In this document: positions 7,344 through 13,955 of the stretch, piece by piece
Layout: each line of letters begins with the position of its first letter
Numbering within the stretch: position 1 is the stretch's first letter
NCBI GenBank assembly: GCA_044227665.1
Contig: JBGAWK010000017.1
Span: 1 to 44,632 of the forward strand
Direction: 5' to 3'
Source of the DNA: JBGAWK01 sp044227665
GTDB lineage: Bacteria; Bacteroidota; Bacteroidia; Chitinophagales; JADIYW01
Length of the DNA stretch: 44,632 nt
Program-made: the position numbers and the translations under genes
Notes under the pieces: generated by a model
The model's input: the letters and a program-made list of their open reading frames with translations, nothing else
The model's database searches: none
What the model was told of the DNA's origin: nothing

Positions 7344-8816
7344 TTAATTATGTCCGTTTAACCATCTTGTAATATCTGTGCGTACTGTAATCATACTGCC
7401 ACCGGCAAATCCATGATCTGCCAAAGGGTATCGTTTTATGAGGTGCCGTGGTGTAGTACTATAAGTAGTAGGTACTAGAGGTATATTTGCGCCTATATCA
7501 TTAATCAATCCACCTATACTTTGAAACTTGGTCTTCATCGTATTAGTAGATTGGCTATAAGGCACTAGCCTGTCTTTCTGCCCATGCATAATAAAGGTAG
7601 GGATATTCTTAGTAGTAGTCAAATTATTGCAAGCACTTAGGGCGTAAAAGATATTGGTATTATTATTGGGCAAACTAGGGTTGCTAACTACCTGTGCTAC
7701 CACACTCTGTAGCCATAATGCCCCATCAAATATTCTAGTATCTATTAGATCAATTTCTATTGGTGGTATTGAAATACAATCAGTCTTTTTCTTAGGAATA
7801 CAATTATTAGGCAATGTATTTATTATAAGTGATGTGTTTGAAAGTACTATTGTTCCATATTTAGGAAAATAAGGCAAAGGTGAACTGTAACCACAACTTA
7901 TGAAATTTATAAAACTATAAGGTGTTCCACACACATAAGGATTTGTTGGGCAGGTGCTTTTATCATAAATATACATGGCATACTGCCTAAAGTTGGTTGC
8001 AGTATAGCAGCTTATAACAGATTTTAAATAGTTGGGGTCTGATAGCGTGTAGGCATACATCAGTGCTAGCAGCCCACCAGCACTCTCGCCTAATATCTGC
8101 AGCTTACTTGCATTGATATTGAGGCAAGTGGAGAAATTATTTTTTATATGTTCTACACAGCTATTCACATCTTGTATCTGTGTATTTATGGTAATTGTAT
8201 TGTTCTGTATATCAGTATTATTATAGGCTAAAGTCCCCAATCTGTATAGCATAGATACCACTACATAGCCATTGTTGAGCAAATCTTTTACGATATTATC
8301 TGTACTTACATCTGAGTAACTAAAGGGCCAGCCAAGTATATTATTTGGATCGGGACCACTAAACCACCCACCACCATGAATGAGTAATACTACTGGTGAG
8401 TTGGGATTTTTATTAGCAGGGTAATAGACATAGTAACTTTGTCGCGAGTCGATACCATATTTACCAAAAGCATGAATACGGTTGTTAAAAGCATCATATT
8501 TGAACACAAGTGGTAAGCAGGATGTGTAGGTACAGGTAGTATCAAAAACTTTGATGCCATTACATTCATAGCTACCAGTACAGTTACAGCTAAGACTTTC
8601 TTGTGTAGTTCCCGAGTTTTGATTGCCAATATTCAATTTTTCTCCATTGCGCTGGTGTCGCAGTATATCTCTACTGGTAAACATCAGGCTTGCGTAGTAT
8701 TCAGTAGAATCAATAGTTCCATCGCCCTTTTCTCGCAATTGGATATTGCCAGTCTGCGTACTCAAGGCACTACCTACATCCTTTTCACAGCTAAATAAAA
8801 TAAATGGAATAGCCAT
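7344..8816 (-). CDS. Secreted alpha/beta hydrolase (esterase/lipase-like), likely lipoprotein; 5' end phase-variable
   Basis: 490 aa from the ATG at 8816. The oxyanion motif 'HGGGW' is at 147-151, nucleophile Ser245 in 'GESAGG', acid Asp415 in 'HGQKDRLVP' and His468 in 'DHGFAGG': a full triad of the BD-FAE / Abhydrolase_3 type of esterase. Residues 75-100 hold a Cys-rich insert ('CNCTGSYEC', 'CTYTSC') that suggests disulfides outside the cytoplasm. The N-terminus 'MAIPFILFSCEKD' ends in a lipobox but lacks a positive n-region. In-frame codons upstream give 'IVKLLSL' before it, without a usual start codon. An ATG at 8880, separated by five 7-bp repeats, would supply the missing start in another repeat state (see the repeat at 8843). 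Substrate unknown. The lipoprotein genes follow directly downstream. Confidence 0.88.
   Translation of the reverse strand: MAIPFILFSCEKDVGSALSTQTGNIQLREKGDGTIDSTEYYASLMFTSRDILRHQRNGEKLNIGNQNSGTTQESLSCNCTGSYECNGIKVFDTTCTYTSCLPLVFKYDAFNNRIHAFGKYGIDSRQSYYVYYPANKNPNSPVVLLIHGGGWFSGPDPNNILGWPFSYSDVSTDNIVKDLLNNGYVVVSMLYRLGTLAYNNTDIQNNTITINTQIQDVNSCVEHIKNNFSTCLNINASKLQILGESAGGLLALMYAYTLSDPNYLKSVISCYTATNFRQYAMYIYDKSTCPTNPYVCGTPYSFINFISCGYSSPLPYFPKYGTIVLSNTSLIINTLPNNCIPKKKTDCISIPPIEIDLIDTRIFDGALWLQSVVAQVVSNPSLPNNNTNIFYALSACNNLTTTKNIPTFIMHGQKDRLVPYSQSTNTMKTKFQSIGGLINDIGANIPLVPTTYSTTPRHLIKRYPLADHGFAGGSMITVRTDITRWLNGHN
7350..7446. repeat. Direct repeat copy 1: 3' end of the intact hydrolase gene (97 bp)
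   Basis: This is the last part of the complete hydrolase gene. A second copy lies at 6386-6482 with 93 of 97 identical positions. Confidence 0.85.
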
Positions 8817-8842
8817 AAGGCTCAGTAATTTAACAATTAACT

Positions 8843-8877
8843 GTGGTTTGTGGTTTGTGGTTTGTGGTTTGTGGTTT
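8843..8877. repeat. Heptanucleotide tandem repeat (GTGGTTT)x5 at the hydrolase 5' end
   Basis: Five perfect copies on the plus strand (AAACCAC on the coding strand), flanked on the coding strand by ATG at 8880-8878 and by 'AG' then TTAATTG. Reading from that ATG at five copies gives 'MKPQTTNHKPQTTVNC' and a stop at 8832-8830. At four or seven copies the frame joins the hydrolase: 'MKPQTTNHKPQLIVK' followed by 'LLSLMAIPFILFSC', a complete lipoprotein signal. This arrangement is expected of a slipped-strand phase-variation switch, now OFF or using an atypical start. Confidence 0.85.
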
Positions 8878-8880
8878 CAT

Positions 8881-9203
8881 ATACTTGTAGATTTAGTTAA
8901 ATGTACTACAAAGTCTTTAGAAATACAAATAATATCGAATATTTTCGAACATAATAAAATGCAATAATGAGAAAGGTATATTTTCTACTTAAATATGCGT
9001 TTATCTCCCTGATTGGAGATAGGCTCTAATCATTTGTGAGCATCCATATAAAAAATCTCACAAACTAAATAAAAAATTAATCTTGGCAGGTGTAGGAATT
9101 AGAAAAAAGTTGTATCTTTGCACTTCGTTTTCAAGATGGTATTGTAGAGGAGGTTGCGAGAATCTTAAATACCCGTGTTCTTAGAAATGTTGATTATCAA
9201 CAA
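8881..9203. other. Intergenic region between divergent hydrolase and tRNA/tuf operon
   Basis: This 323-bp stretch has no gene that I can support. It holds the TATCTTTG element at 9113-9120. It also holds two small hairpins: TATCTCC/GGAGATA at 9002-9008 and 9015-9021, and TTTGTGAG/CTCACAAA at 9033-9040 and 9057-9064. A clear minus-strand promoter for the hydrolase was not found; TTATTTG-like sequence near 8929 is a poor match. Confidence 0.5.
9113..9120 (+). promoter_or_regulatory. Bacteroidota -7 element TATCTTTG of the tRNA-tuf operon
   Basis: TATCTTTG matches TAnnTTTG exactly and lies about 84 bp upstream of the first tRNA, on the same strand as the tRNA/tuf/ribosomal genes. This is the likely main promoter of the cluster. 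A TTGG at 9083-9086 is 27 bp upstream, further than the usual spacing, so the -33 element is not assigned. Confidence 0.65.
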
Positions 9204-9277
9204 GCCAGCATAGCTCAGTTGGCCAGAGCTACTGATTTGTAATCAGTGGGTCGGGGGTTCGAATCCCTCTGCTGGCT
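9204..9277 (+). tRNA. tRNA-Thr (anticodon TGT)
   Basis: 74 nt cloverleaf. The acceptor GCCAGCA pairs with TGCTGGC, the anticodon arm CTGAT-TTGTAAT-CAG gives TGT, and the T-arm has GGTTCGAATCC. CCA is not encoded. First gene of the tRNA-tuf cluster. Confidence 0.95.
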
Positions 9278-9290
9278 CTTGAATTGGCTA

Positions 9291-9373
9291 GGGGAGATAC
9301 TCAAGCGGCCAACGAGGACAGACTGTAAATCTGTTGGTGTATTCCTTCACAGGTTCGAATCCTGTTCTCCCCA
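9291..9373 (+). tRNA. tRNA-Tyr (anticodon GTA)
   Basis: 83 nt with a long variable arm (class II), as expected for bacterial tRNA-Tyr. The acceptor GGGGAGA pairs with TCTCCCC, discriminator A; the anticodon loop CTGTAAA gives GTA. Confidence 0.95.
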
Positions 9374-9381
9374 CATAATAA

Positions 9382-9454
9382 GCGGAAGTAGCTCAGTTGG
9401 TAGAGCATCAGCCTTCCAAGCTGAGGGTCGCGGGTTCGAGCCTCGTCTTCCGCT
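9382..9454 (+). tRNA. tRNA-Gly (anticodon TCC)
   Basis: 73 nt. The acceptor GCGGAAG pairs with CTTCCGC, discriminator T; the anticodon stem CAGC/GCTG encloses CTTCCAA, anticodon TCC. Confidence 0.95.
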
Positions 9455-9460
9455 CTATTA

Positions 9461-9532
<72 letters not shown>

Positions 9533-9583
9533 CTATGTTGACAAGCAAAAAACTATTAAAGTAACTATATAAATTGATAAACA

Positions 9584-10771
9584 ATGGCAAAAGAAAAATT
9601 CGTTAAGGATAAGCCGCACGTAAACATCGGTACTATCGGTCACGTTGACCACGGTAAAACTACGCTTACTGCTGCTATTACTTCAGTATTGGCAAACAAA
9701 GGTCTTGCCGAGAAAAAAGATTATGATTCTATTGATAATGCTCCTGAAGAAAAAGAAAGGGGTATCACTATCAATACAGCACACGTAGAGTATCAAACTA
9801 CTAACAGACACTACGCACACGTGGACTGTCCAGGTCACGCTGACTACGTAAAGAACATGGTAACGGGTGCTGCCCAGATGGACGGCGCTATCCTTGTGGT
9901 AGCAGCTACCGATGGCCCTATGCCCCAAACTCGCGAGCACATCCTTTTGGCTCGTCAGGTAGGCGTACCTCAGCTAGTAGTATTTATGAATAAAATAGAC
10001 TTGGTGGATGACCCTGAACTATTAGAACTAGTAGAGATGGAAGTACGTGAATTACTTTCTTTCTATGGCTATGATGGTGACAATATTCCTGTAATCCAAG
10101 GTTCTGCTATCAAGGCATTGCAAGGTGAGGCAGATGGTGTAGCACAGATAGATGCATTGATGGATGCAGTAGACAGCTATATTCCTCTTCCTCCAAGAGC
10201 AATTGACAAGCCATTCTTGATGCCAGTAGAAGATGTATTCTCTATCACGGGTCGTGGTACTGTTGCCACTGGTCGTATTGAAAGAGGTATTGTAAATTCT
10301 GGCGAATCAGTAGAAATTATCGGTCTTCAAGAGAAGCCCATGACATCTACAGTTACAGGGGTGGAGATGTTTCGTAAAATATTAGATACAGGGGAAGCTG
10401 GTGACAACGTAGGTCTATTGCTTCGTGGTATAGATAAAAACCAAATTAAGCGTGGTATGATTATCTGTAAGCCAGGTTCTGTAACACCTCATACCGAATT
10501 TAAGTGTGAAGTGTACGTGCTTAGCAAAGAGGAAGGAGGTCGTCATACACCATTCTTCAATAAGTATCGTCCTCAGTTCTATTTGAGAACTACAGACGTT
10601 ACAGGTGAAATCGAATTACCCGCAGGTGTAGAGATGGTAATGCCTGGTGATAACGTTACACTTACAGTGAAGCTTATCTATCCGGTAGCACTAGAGAAAG
10701 GTCTTAAATTCGCTATCCGTGAAGGTGGACGTACGGTAGGCGCAGGGCAGGTAACTGAGATTTTAAAATAA
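9584..10771 (+). CDS. tuf: Elongation factor Tu
   Basis: 395 aa, the full length of bacterial EF-Tu. The GTPase domain has the P-loop 'GHVDHGKT' (19-26), the switch region 'RGITINTAHVEY', 'DCPGHADYVKNM' with the G3 Asp, 'NKID' and 'GSAIKAL'. Beta-barrel domains 2 and 3 follow ('GRGTVATGRIERG', 'GRHTPFFNKYRPQFYLRTTDVTG'), ending in 'REGGRTVGAGQVTEILK'. It delivers aminoacyl-tRNA to the ribosome in the cytoplasm. It sits between four upstream tRNAs and tRNA-Trp/secE, the usual Bacteroidota arrangement. Confidence 0.99.
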   Translation: MAKEKFVKDKPHVNIGTIGHVDHGKTTLTAAITSVLANKGLAEKKDYDSIDNAPEEKERGITINTAHVEYQTTNRHYAHVDCPGHADYVKNMVTGAAQMDGAILVVAATDGPMPQTREHILLARQVGVPQLVVFMNKIDLVDDPELLELVEMEVRELLSFYGYDGDNIPVIQGSAIKALQGEADGVAQIDALMDAVDSYIPLPPRAIDKPFLMPVEDVFSITGRGTVATGRIERGIVNSGESVEIIGLQEKPMTSTVTGVEMFRKILDTGEAGDNVGLLLRGIDKNQIKRGMIICKPGSVTPHTEFKCEVYVLSKEEGGRHTPFFNKYRPQFYLRTTDVTGEIELPAGVEMVMPGDNVTLTVKLIYPVALEKGLKFAIREGGRTVGAGQVTEILK

Positions 10772-10793
10772 TTTATTAATAATAAAGGTGGCT

Positions 10794-10829
10794 TGATGGC
10801 TGGTGGGTAACTGCTAGCCATCAGTTATC
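10794..10829 (+). promoter_or_regulatory. Two overlapping, mutually exclusive hairpins after tuf
   Basis: TGATGGCT (10794-10801) can pair with AGCCATCA (10816-10823). Alternatively GGTAACTG (10806-10813) can pair with CAGTTATC (10822-10829; one G-T pair). The two stems share bases and cannot coexist. Neither is followed by a long T-run, so it is not a plain terminator. It lies between tuf and tRNA-Trp and may be a processing site or attenuator. Confidence 0.4.
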
Positions 10830-10868
10830 TAAAAAGCATGGGTTTACACCTGATTTAATTCAAGAACT

Positions 10869-10939
10869 ACGGGCATAGTTCAATGGTAGAATAGCGGTCT
10901 CCAAAACCGTTGATCTTGGTTCGAATCCAGGTGCCCGTG
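10869..10939 (+). tRNA. tRNA-Trp (anticodon CCA)
   Basis: 71 nt. The acceptor ACGGGCA pairs with TGCCCGT, discriminator G; anticodon stem CGGT/ACCG encloses the loop with CCA. It lies directly before secE. Confidence 0.93.
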
Positions 10940-10955
10940 CACAAGAGGGAGAAAA

Positions 10956-11156
10956 ATGGAAAAACTTCAATTATACCTCAAAGAATCTTACGAAGAGCTA
11001 AAGACACACGTCACATGGCCTACATGGAAAGAACTGCAATTGAGTGCTACTGTGGTAGGCGTGGCTGCTGTGATTATAGCACTGGTAATCTTTGCTATGG
11101 ATATGTCTGCAAAATTTGCTATCTCTGATATTATTTATAAATTCTTAAATAAATAA
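10956..11156 (+). CDS. secE: Preprotein translocase subunit SecE
   Basis: 66 aa, the short bacterial form. The amphipathic N-terminal helix 'LQLYLKESYEELKTHVTWPTWKEL' carries the conserved SecE pattern 'E..KV.WP'. A single membrane segment (about 33-48, 'VVGVAAVIIALVIFAM') follows. A purine-rich ribosome-binding site (GAGGGAG) stands just upstream of the ATG. SecE clamps SecY in the inner-membrane Sec channel. Its position between tRNA-Trp and nusG supports the call. Confidence 0.95.
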   Translation: MEKLQLYLKESYEELKTHVTWPTWKELQLSATVVGVAAVIIALVIFAMDMSAKFAISDIIYKFLNK

Positions 11157-11158
11157 AG

Positions 11159-11701
11159 ATGTCAGAAGATAAAAAATGGTTCGTCTTGCGTGTAGTAAGT
11201 GGTAAAGAGAAAAAAATCAAGCAATATCTCGATATGGAGATAGAGCGTTCTAAATGGACAGAGGCGGTACTTCAGATTCTAGTGCCTACAGAAAAAGTTT
11301 ATAAGCTGAAGAATGGCAAAAAAGTTATTCATGAACGCAACTTCTTCCCTGGCTATCTAATGATAGAAGCAGAGCCAACAAAAATGCATGGGGATATTAT
11401 TTCTGCAATCAACAATGCCCCCAATGTCATACATTTCTTGGGCAAAGATCATCCTACACCTCTACGCAAATCAGAAGTAAACAGAATATTGGGTAAGGTA
11501 GATGAGATGGCAGAGACTGGCGGTAGCAATGAACCCTTCTTGGTAGGAGAAACAGTAAAAATTACAGACGGTCCTTTCAATGACTTTATTGGGGAGATAG
11601 AAGAAGTAATGGAAGATAAGAAAAAATTAAAAGTAGTAGTAAAAATATTTGGTAGAAAACAACCTGTAGAACTTAATTTCATGCAGGTAGAAAAACAATA
11701 A
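11159..11701 (+). CDS. nusG: Transcription termination/antitermination factor NusG
   Basis: 180 aa, two bases after the secE stop. The N-terminal NGN domain reads 'KWFVLRVVSGKEKKIKQYLD' and contains 'FFPGYLMIEAEP'. The C-terminal KOW domain is visible in 'VGETVKITDGPFNDFIGEIE' and 'KLKVVVKIFGRKQPVELNF'. NusG binds RNA polymerase and links it to Rho or ribosomal protein S10. The polymerase subunits lie in the same operon. Confidence 0.98.
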   Translation: MSEDKKWFVLRVVSGKEKKIKQYLDMEIERSKWTEAVLQILVPTEKVYKLKNGKKVIHERNFFPGYLMIEAEPTKMHGDIISAINNAPNVIHFLGKDHPTPLRKSEVNRILGKVDEMAETGGSNEPFLVGETVKITDGPFNDFIGEIEEVMEDKKKLKVVVKIFGRKQPVELNFMQVEKQ

Positions 11702-11704
11702 GAT

Positions 11705-12148
11705 ATGGCAAAAGAGATAGAAACTTTTATCAAGTTACAAATCAAAGGAGGACAGGCGAACCCAGCACCTCCCGTAGGTCCCGCTTTAGGTTCTAAAGGG
11801 GTAAACATCATGGAGTTCTGTAAGCAGTTTAATGCAGCGACTCAAGATAAAATGGGTAAGATTGTGCCAGTAGTGATTACCGTGTTCAAGGACAAATCTT
11901 TCACATTCGTAGTAAAGACACCTCCGGCAGCATCGCTCATCATGGAATTTTCCAATGTAAAGAAAGGCTCAGAGCAGCCTAACCGTAAAAAAGTTGGAAA
12001 TCTTACTTGGGAACAGGTGAAAGAAATTGCCGAAATTAAAATGCCAGACCTCAATTGCTTTACGATAGAATCAGCTATGCGTATGGTAGCAGGAAGTGCA
12101 AGAAGTATGGGCGTGAATGTCACAGGAACAGCTCCTTGGCAAAACTAA
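11705..12148 (+). CDS. rplK: 50S ribosomal protein L11
   Basis: 147 aa. The N-terminal domain has 'IKLQIKGGQANPAPPVGPAL' and 'GVNIMEFCKQFN'. The C-terminal RNA-binding domain has 'FVVKTPPAASLI' and ends 'AGSARSMGVNV'. L11 forms the GTPase-associated centre stalk base on 23S rRNA. Its methyltransferase PrmA is encoded in the same window at 39772. Confidence 0.98.
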   Translation: MAKEIETFIKLQIKGGQANPAPPVGPALGSKGVNIMEFCKQFNAATQDKMGKIVPVVITVFKDKSFTFVVKTPPAASLIMEFSNVKKGSEQPNRKKVGNLTWEQVKEIAEIKMPDLNCFTIESAMRMVAGSARSMGVNVTGTAPWQN

Positions 12149-12176
12149 TAATTTTACATATTTAATAATAATAGAG

Positions 12177-12872
12177 GTGAAAGTAGCAAAAAGAAGAAAA
12201 GCAGTAGAAGGCAAAGTAGAACTAGGAAAGTTCTACAGCCTTGAGCAGGCTTCGACATTGGTGAAAGATGTCAACACTACTAAATTCAATGCTTCCGTGG
12301 ACTTACATATTCGTCTAGGCGTTGACCCTCGTAAACCCGACCAAGCTCTTCGCGGCACAGTAAGTTTGCCTCACGGTACGGGTAAGTCTAAAACTGTTTT
12401 GGTATTGTGTACGCCCGATAAGGAAGCAGACGCAAAAGCAGCAGGTGCAGATTACGTAGGTCTAGATGAATATATTGATAAGATTAACGGAGGTTGGACA
12501 GATGTAGATGTGATTATCTCTACGCCAAGTGTGATGCCTAAAATTGGTAGATTAGGAAAGGTATTAGGTCCTCGTAACTTAATGCCCAATCCAAAGTCCG
12601 GAACAGTAACTGACAACGTAGGTGAAGCAGTGAAAGAAGTCAAAAAAGGAAAGATATCTTTCCGGGTGGATAAATTTGGTATCGTCCATACGTCCATAGG
12701 TAGGGTAAACTTCTCTCCAGATCAGTTGCAAGATAATGCCAAAGAAGTATTGCAAACCCTATCAAGAATGAAGCCGTCGGCAGCAAAAGGCATATATTTC
12801 AAAAGCGTATTTATGGCCACTACCATGAGTCCGTCAGTACCCGTGGATATTAAATCTGTAAGTGGTATTTAA
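12177..12872 (+). CDS. rplA: 50S ribosomal protein L1
   Basis: 231 aa from the GTG at 12177, giving 'MKVAKRRKAVEGKVELGKFY', the usual L1 N-terminus. A longer frame from 12117 overlaps rplK and adds an unrelated leader, so it is rejected. Typical L1 parts: 'SVDLHIRLGVDPRKPDQALR', 'VLGPRNLMPNPKSGTVT', 'GKISFRVDKFGIVH' and 'PSAAKGIYFKSVFMATTMSP'. L1 forms the mobile stalk of the 50S subunit and in many bacteria represses the L11-L1 mRNA; no L1 target site was identified here. Confidence 0.97.
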   Translation: MKVAKRRKAVEGKVELGKFYSLEQASTLVKDVNTTKFNASVDLHIRLGVDPRKPDQALRGTVSLPHGTGKSKTVLVLCTPDKEADAKAAGADYVGLDEYIDKINGGWTDVDVIISTPSVMPKIGRLGKVLGPRNLMPNPKSGTVTDNVGEAVKEVKKGKISFRVDKFGIVHTSIGRVNFSPDQLQDNAKEVLQTLSRMKPSAAKGIYFKSVFMATTMSPSVPVDIKSVSGI

Positions 12873-12894
12873 TTAAAAATTTAAAAAATCAGAC

Positions 12895-13416
12895 ATGAAA
12901 AAAGCTGAAAAACAGCAGGTAATAGACTCCTTGAAAGAAGCATTCGATAATGGCAATTATTTTTACTTCGCAGATGCTTCTGGCATGACAGTAGAACAAA
13001 TAAATAAACTTAGAAGAAAATGCTATGAACAAGGAATAAAATTCCAAGTTGCAAAAAATACCTTCGTCCGCAAAGCACTAGAATCTAGTGGCAAATATTC
13101 CGACGAAATAGAAAATGCACTCTCCGGACCTACAGCTATATTCTTTACTGAAGTAGGCAATGCTCCAGCTAAATTGATAGCCGAGTTCAGAGGTAAGGCA
13201 GAAAAGCCAATGCTCAAAGGTGCCTATATAGATTCAGCAGTATTTATAGGCGACAATCAATTAGAGACACTCAAAGCACTAAAATCTAAAGAGGAATTGA
13301 TAGGCGAACTTATCGGCTTATTACAGTCGCCTGCCAAAAATGTTATTTCTGCCCTCAAGTCAGGAGGAAATACTATAGCAGGTCTTGTGAAAGCCCTTGA
13401 AGAAAGAGCCGCATAA
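12895..13416 (+). CDS. rplJ: 50S ribosomal protein L10
   Basis: 173 aa. The N-terminal part has 'YFYFADASGMTVEQINKLRR' and 'GIKFQVAKNTFVRKAL'; the middle 'LSGPTAIFF'; the C-terminal helix 'SPAKNVISALKSGGNTIAGL' that carries L7/L12 dimers. It lies 22 bp after rplA and 58 bp before rplL. Confidence 0.98.
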   Translation: MKKAEKQQVIDSLKEAFDNGNYFYFADASGMTVEQINKLRRKCYEQGIKFQVAKNTFVRKALESSGKYSDEIENALSGPTAIFFTEVGNAPAKLIAEFRGKAEKPMLKGAYIDSAVFIGDNQLETLKALKSKEELIGELIGLLQSPAKNVISALKSGGNTIAGLVKALEERAA

Positions 13417-13474
13417 ACACATACTTCCAAGCAAACCAAAAATATATTTAATTAATTAAAAAAACAAAATCATC

Positions 13475-13858
13475 ATGGCAGACTTAAAACAACTTGCGGA
13501 AACGCTAGTAAACCTTACAGTAAAAGATGTAAACGAACTTGCTAACATCTTAAAAGAAGACTACGGTATTGAGCCTGCTGCTGCTGCAGTAGCTGTTGCT
13601 GCTGCTCCTGCTGGTGGCGGTGGCGATGCCGCTGCTGCTGAAGAGAAAACATCTTTCGATGTAATCCTTAAAGACGCAGGTGCCCAAAAACTAGCAGTAG
13701 TAAAAGTAGTAAAAGAACTTACAGGTTTAGGCTTGAAAGAAGCAAAAGACCTAGTTGACACAGCTCCGAAGCCTATCAAAGAAGGTACTTCAAAAGATGA
13801 TGCAGAAGCACTAAAAGCTAAATTAGAAGAAGCAGGTGCCTCTGTTGAAATCAAGTAA
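13475..13858 (+). CDS. rplL: 50S ribosomal protein L7/L12
   Basis: 127 aa. It has an N-terminal dimerisation helix ('LAETLVNLTVKDVNELANIL'), an Ala/Gly-rich hinge ('AAAAVAVAAAPAGGGGDAAA') and a C-terminal factor-binding domain ('KTSFDVILKDAGAQKLAVVK', 'ELTGLGLKEAKDLVDTAPKP'). The protein forms the L10-bound stalk that recruits translation GTPases. Confidence 0.99.
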   Translation: MADLKQLAETLVNLTVKDVNELANILKEDYGIEPAAAAVAVAAAPAGGGGDAAAAEEKTSFDVILKDAGAQKLAVVKVVKELTGLGLKEAKDLVDTAPKPIKEGTSKDDAEALKAKLEEAGASVEIK

Positions 13859-13883
13859 CATAGCATACATCAGCTAAAATTAT

Positions 13884-13923
13884 AAATAGTGTTCGACATC
13901 ATTTCGTATGTCGGACACTATTT
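13884..13923 (+). terminator. Strong hairpin between rplL and rpoB (attenuator or processing site)
   Basis: AAATAGTGTTCGACAT (13884-13899) and ATGTCGGACACTATTT (13908-13923) form a 16-bp stem with one G-T pair and an 8-nt loop. It is followed by a short T-rich stretch (AATTTGTTTTTA). It would lower rpoB/rpoC expression relative to ribosomal proteins, or be a ribonuclease III site, as known for the E. coli rplL-rpoB spacer. Confidence 0.7.
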
Positions 13924-13955
13924 AATTTGTTTTTATTAAAAACCAATTTCTAAAT

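Noticed and set aside
8843..8877. CRISPR array or transcription-factor repeat array for the 7-bp repeats
   Set aside because: There are no spacers, and the units directly abut each other; it is a simple tandem repeat.
9083..9086. TTGG as the -33 element of the tRNA-tuf promoter
   Set aside because: The 27-bp gap to the -7 element is too long for the known Bacteroidota spacing of about 19-21 bp.
10910..11128. A 72-codon frame overlapping tRNA-Trp and secE
   Set aside because: It is out of frame with secE, which has a proper RBS and a conserved protein sequence.
12117..12176. An N-terminal extension of L1 starting inside rplK
   Set aside because: The extra residues do not resemble L1, while the GTG at 12177 gives the usual N-terminus.
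13561..13866. A 101-codon minus-strand frame opposite rplL
   Set aside because: It is a shadow of the Ala/Gly-rich and Lys-rich rplL sequence, with no family resemblance.
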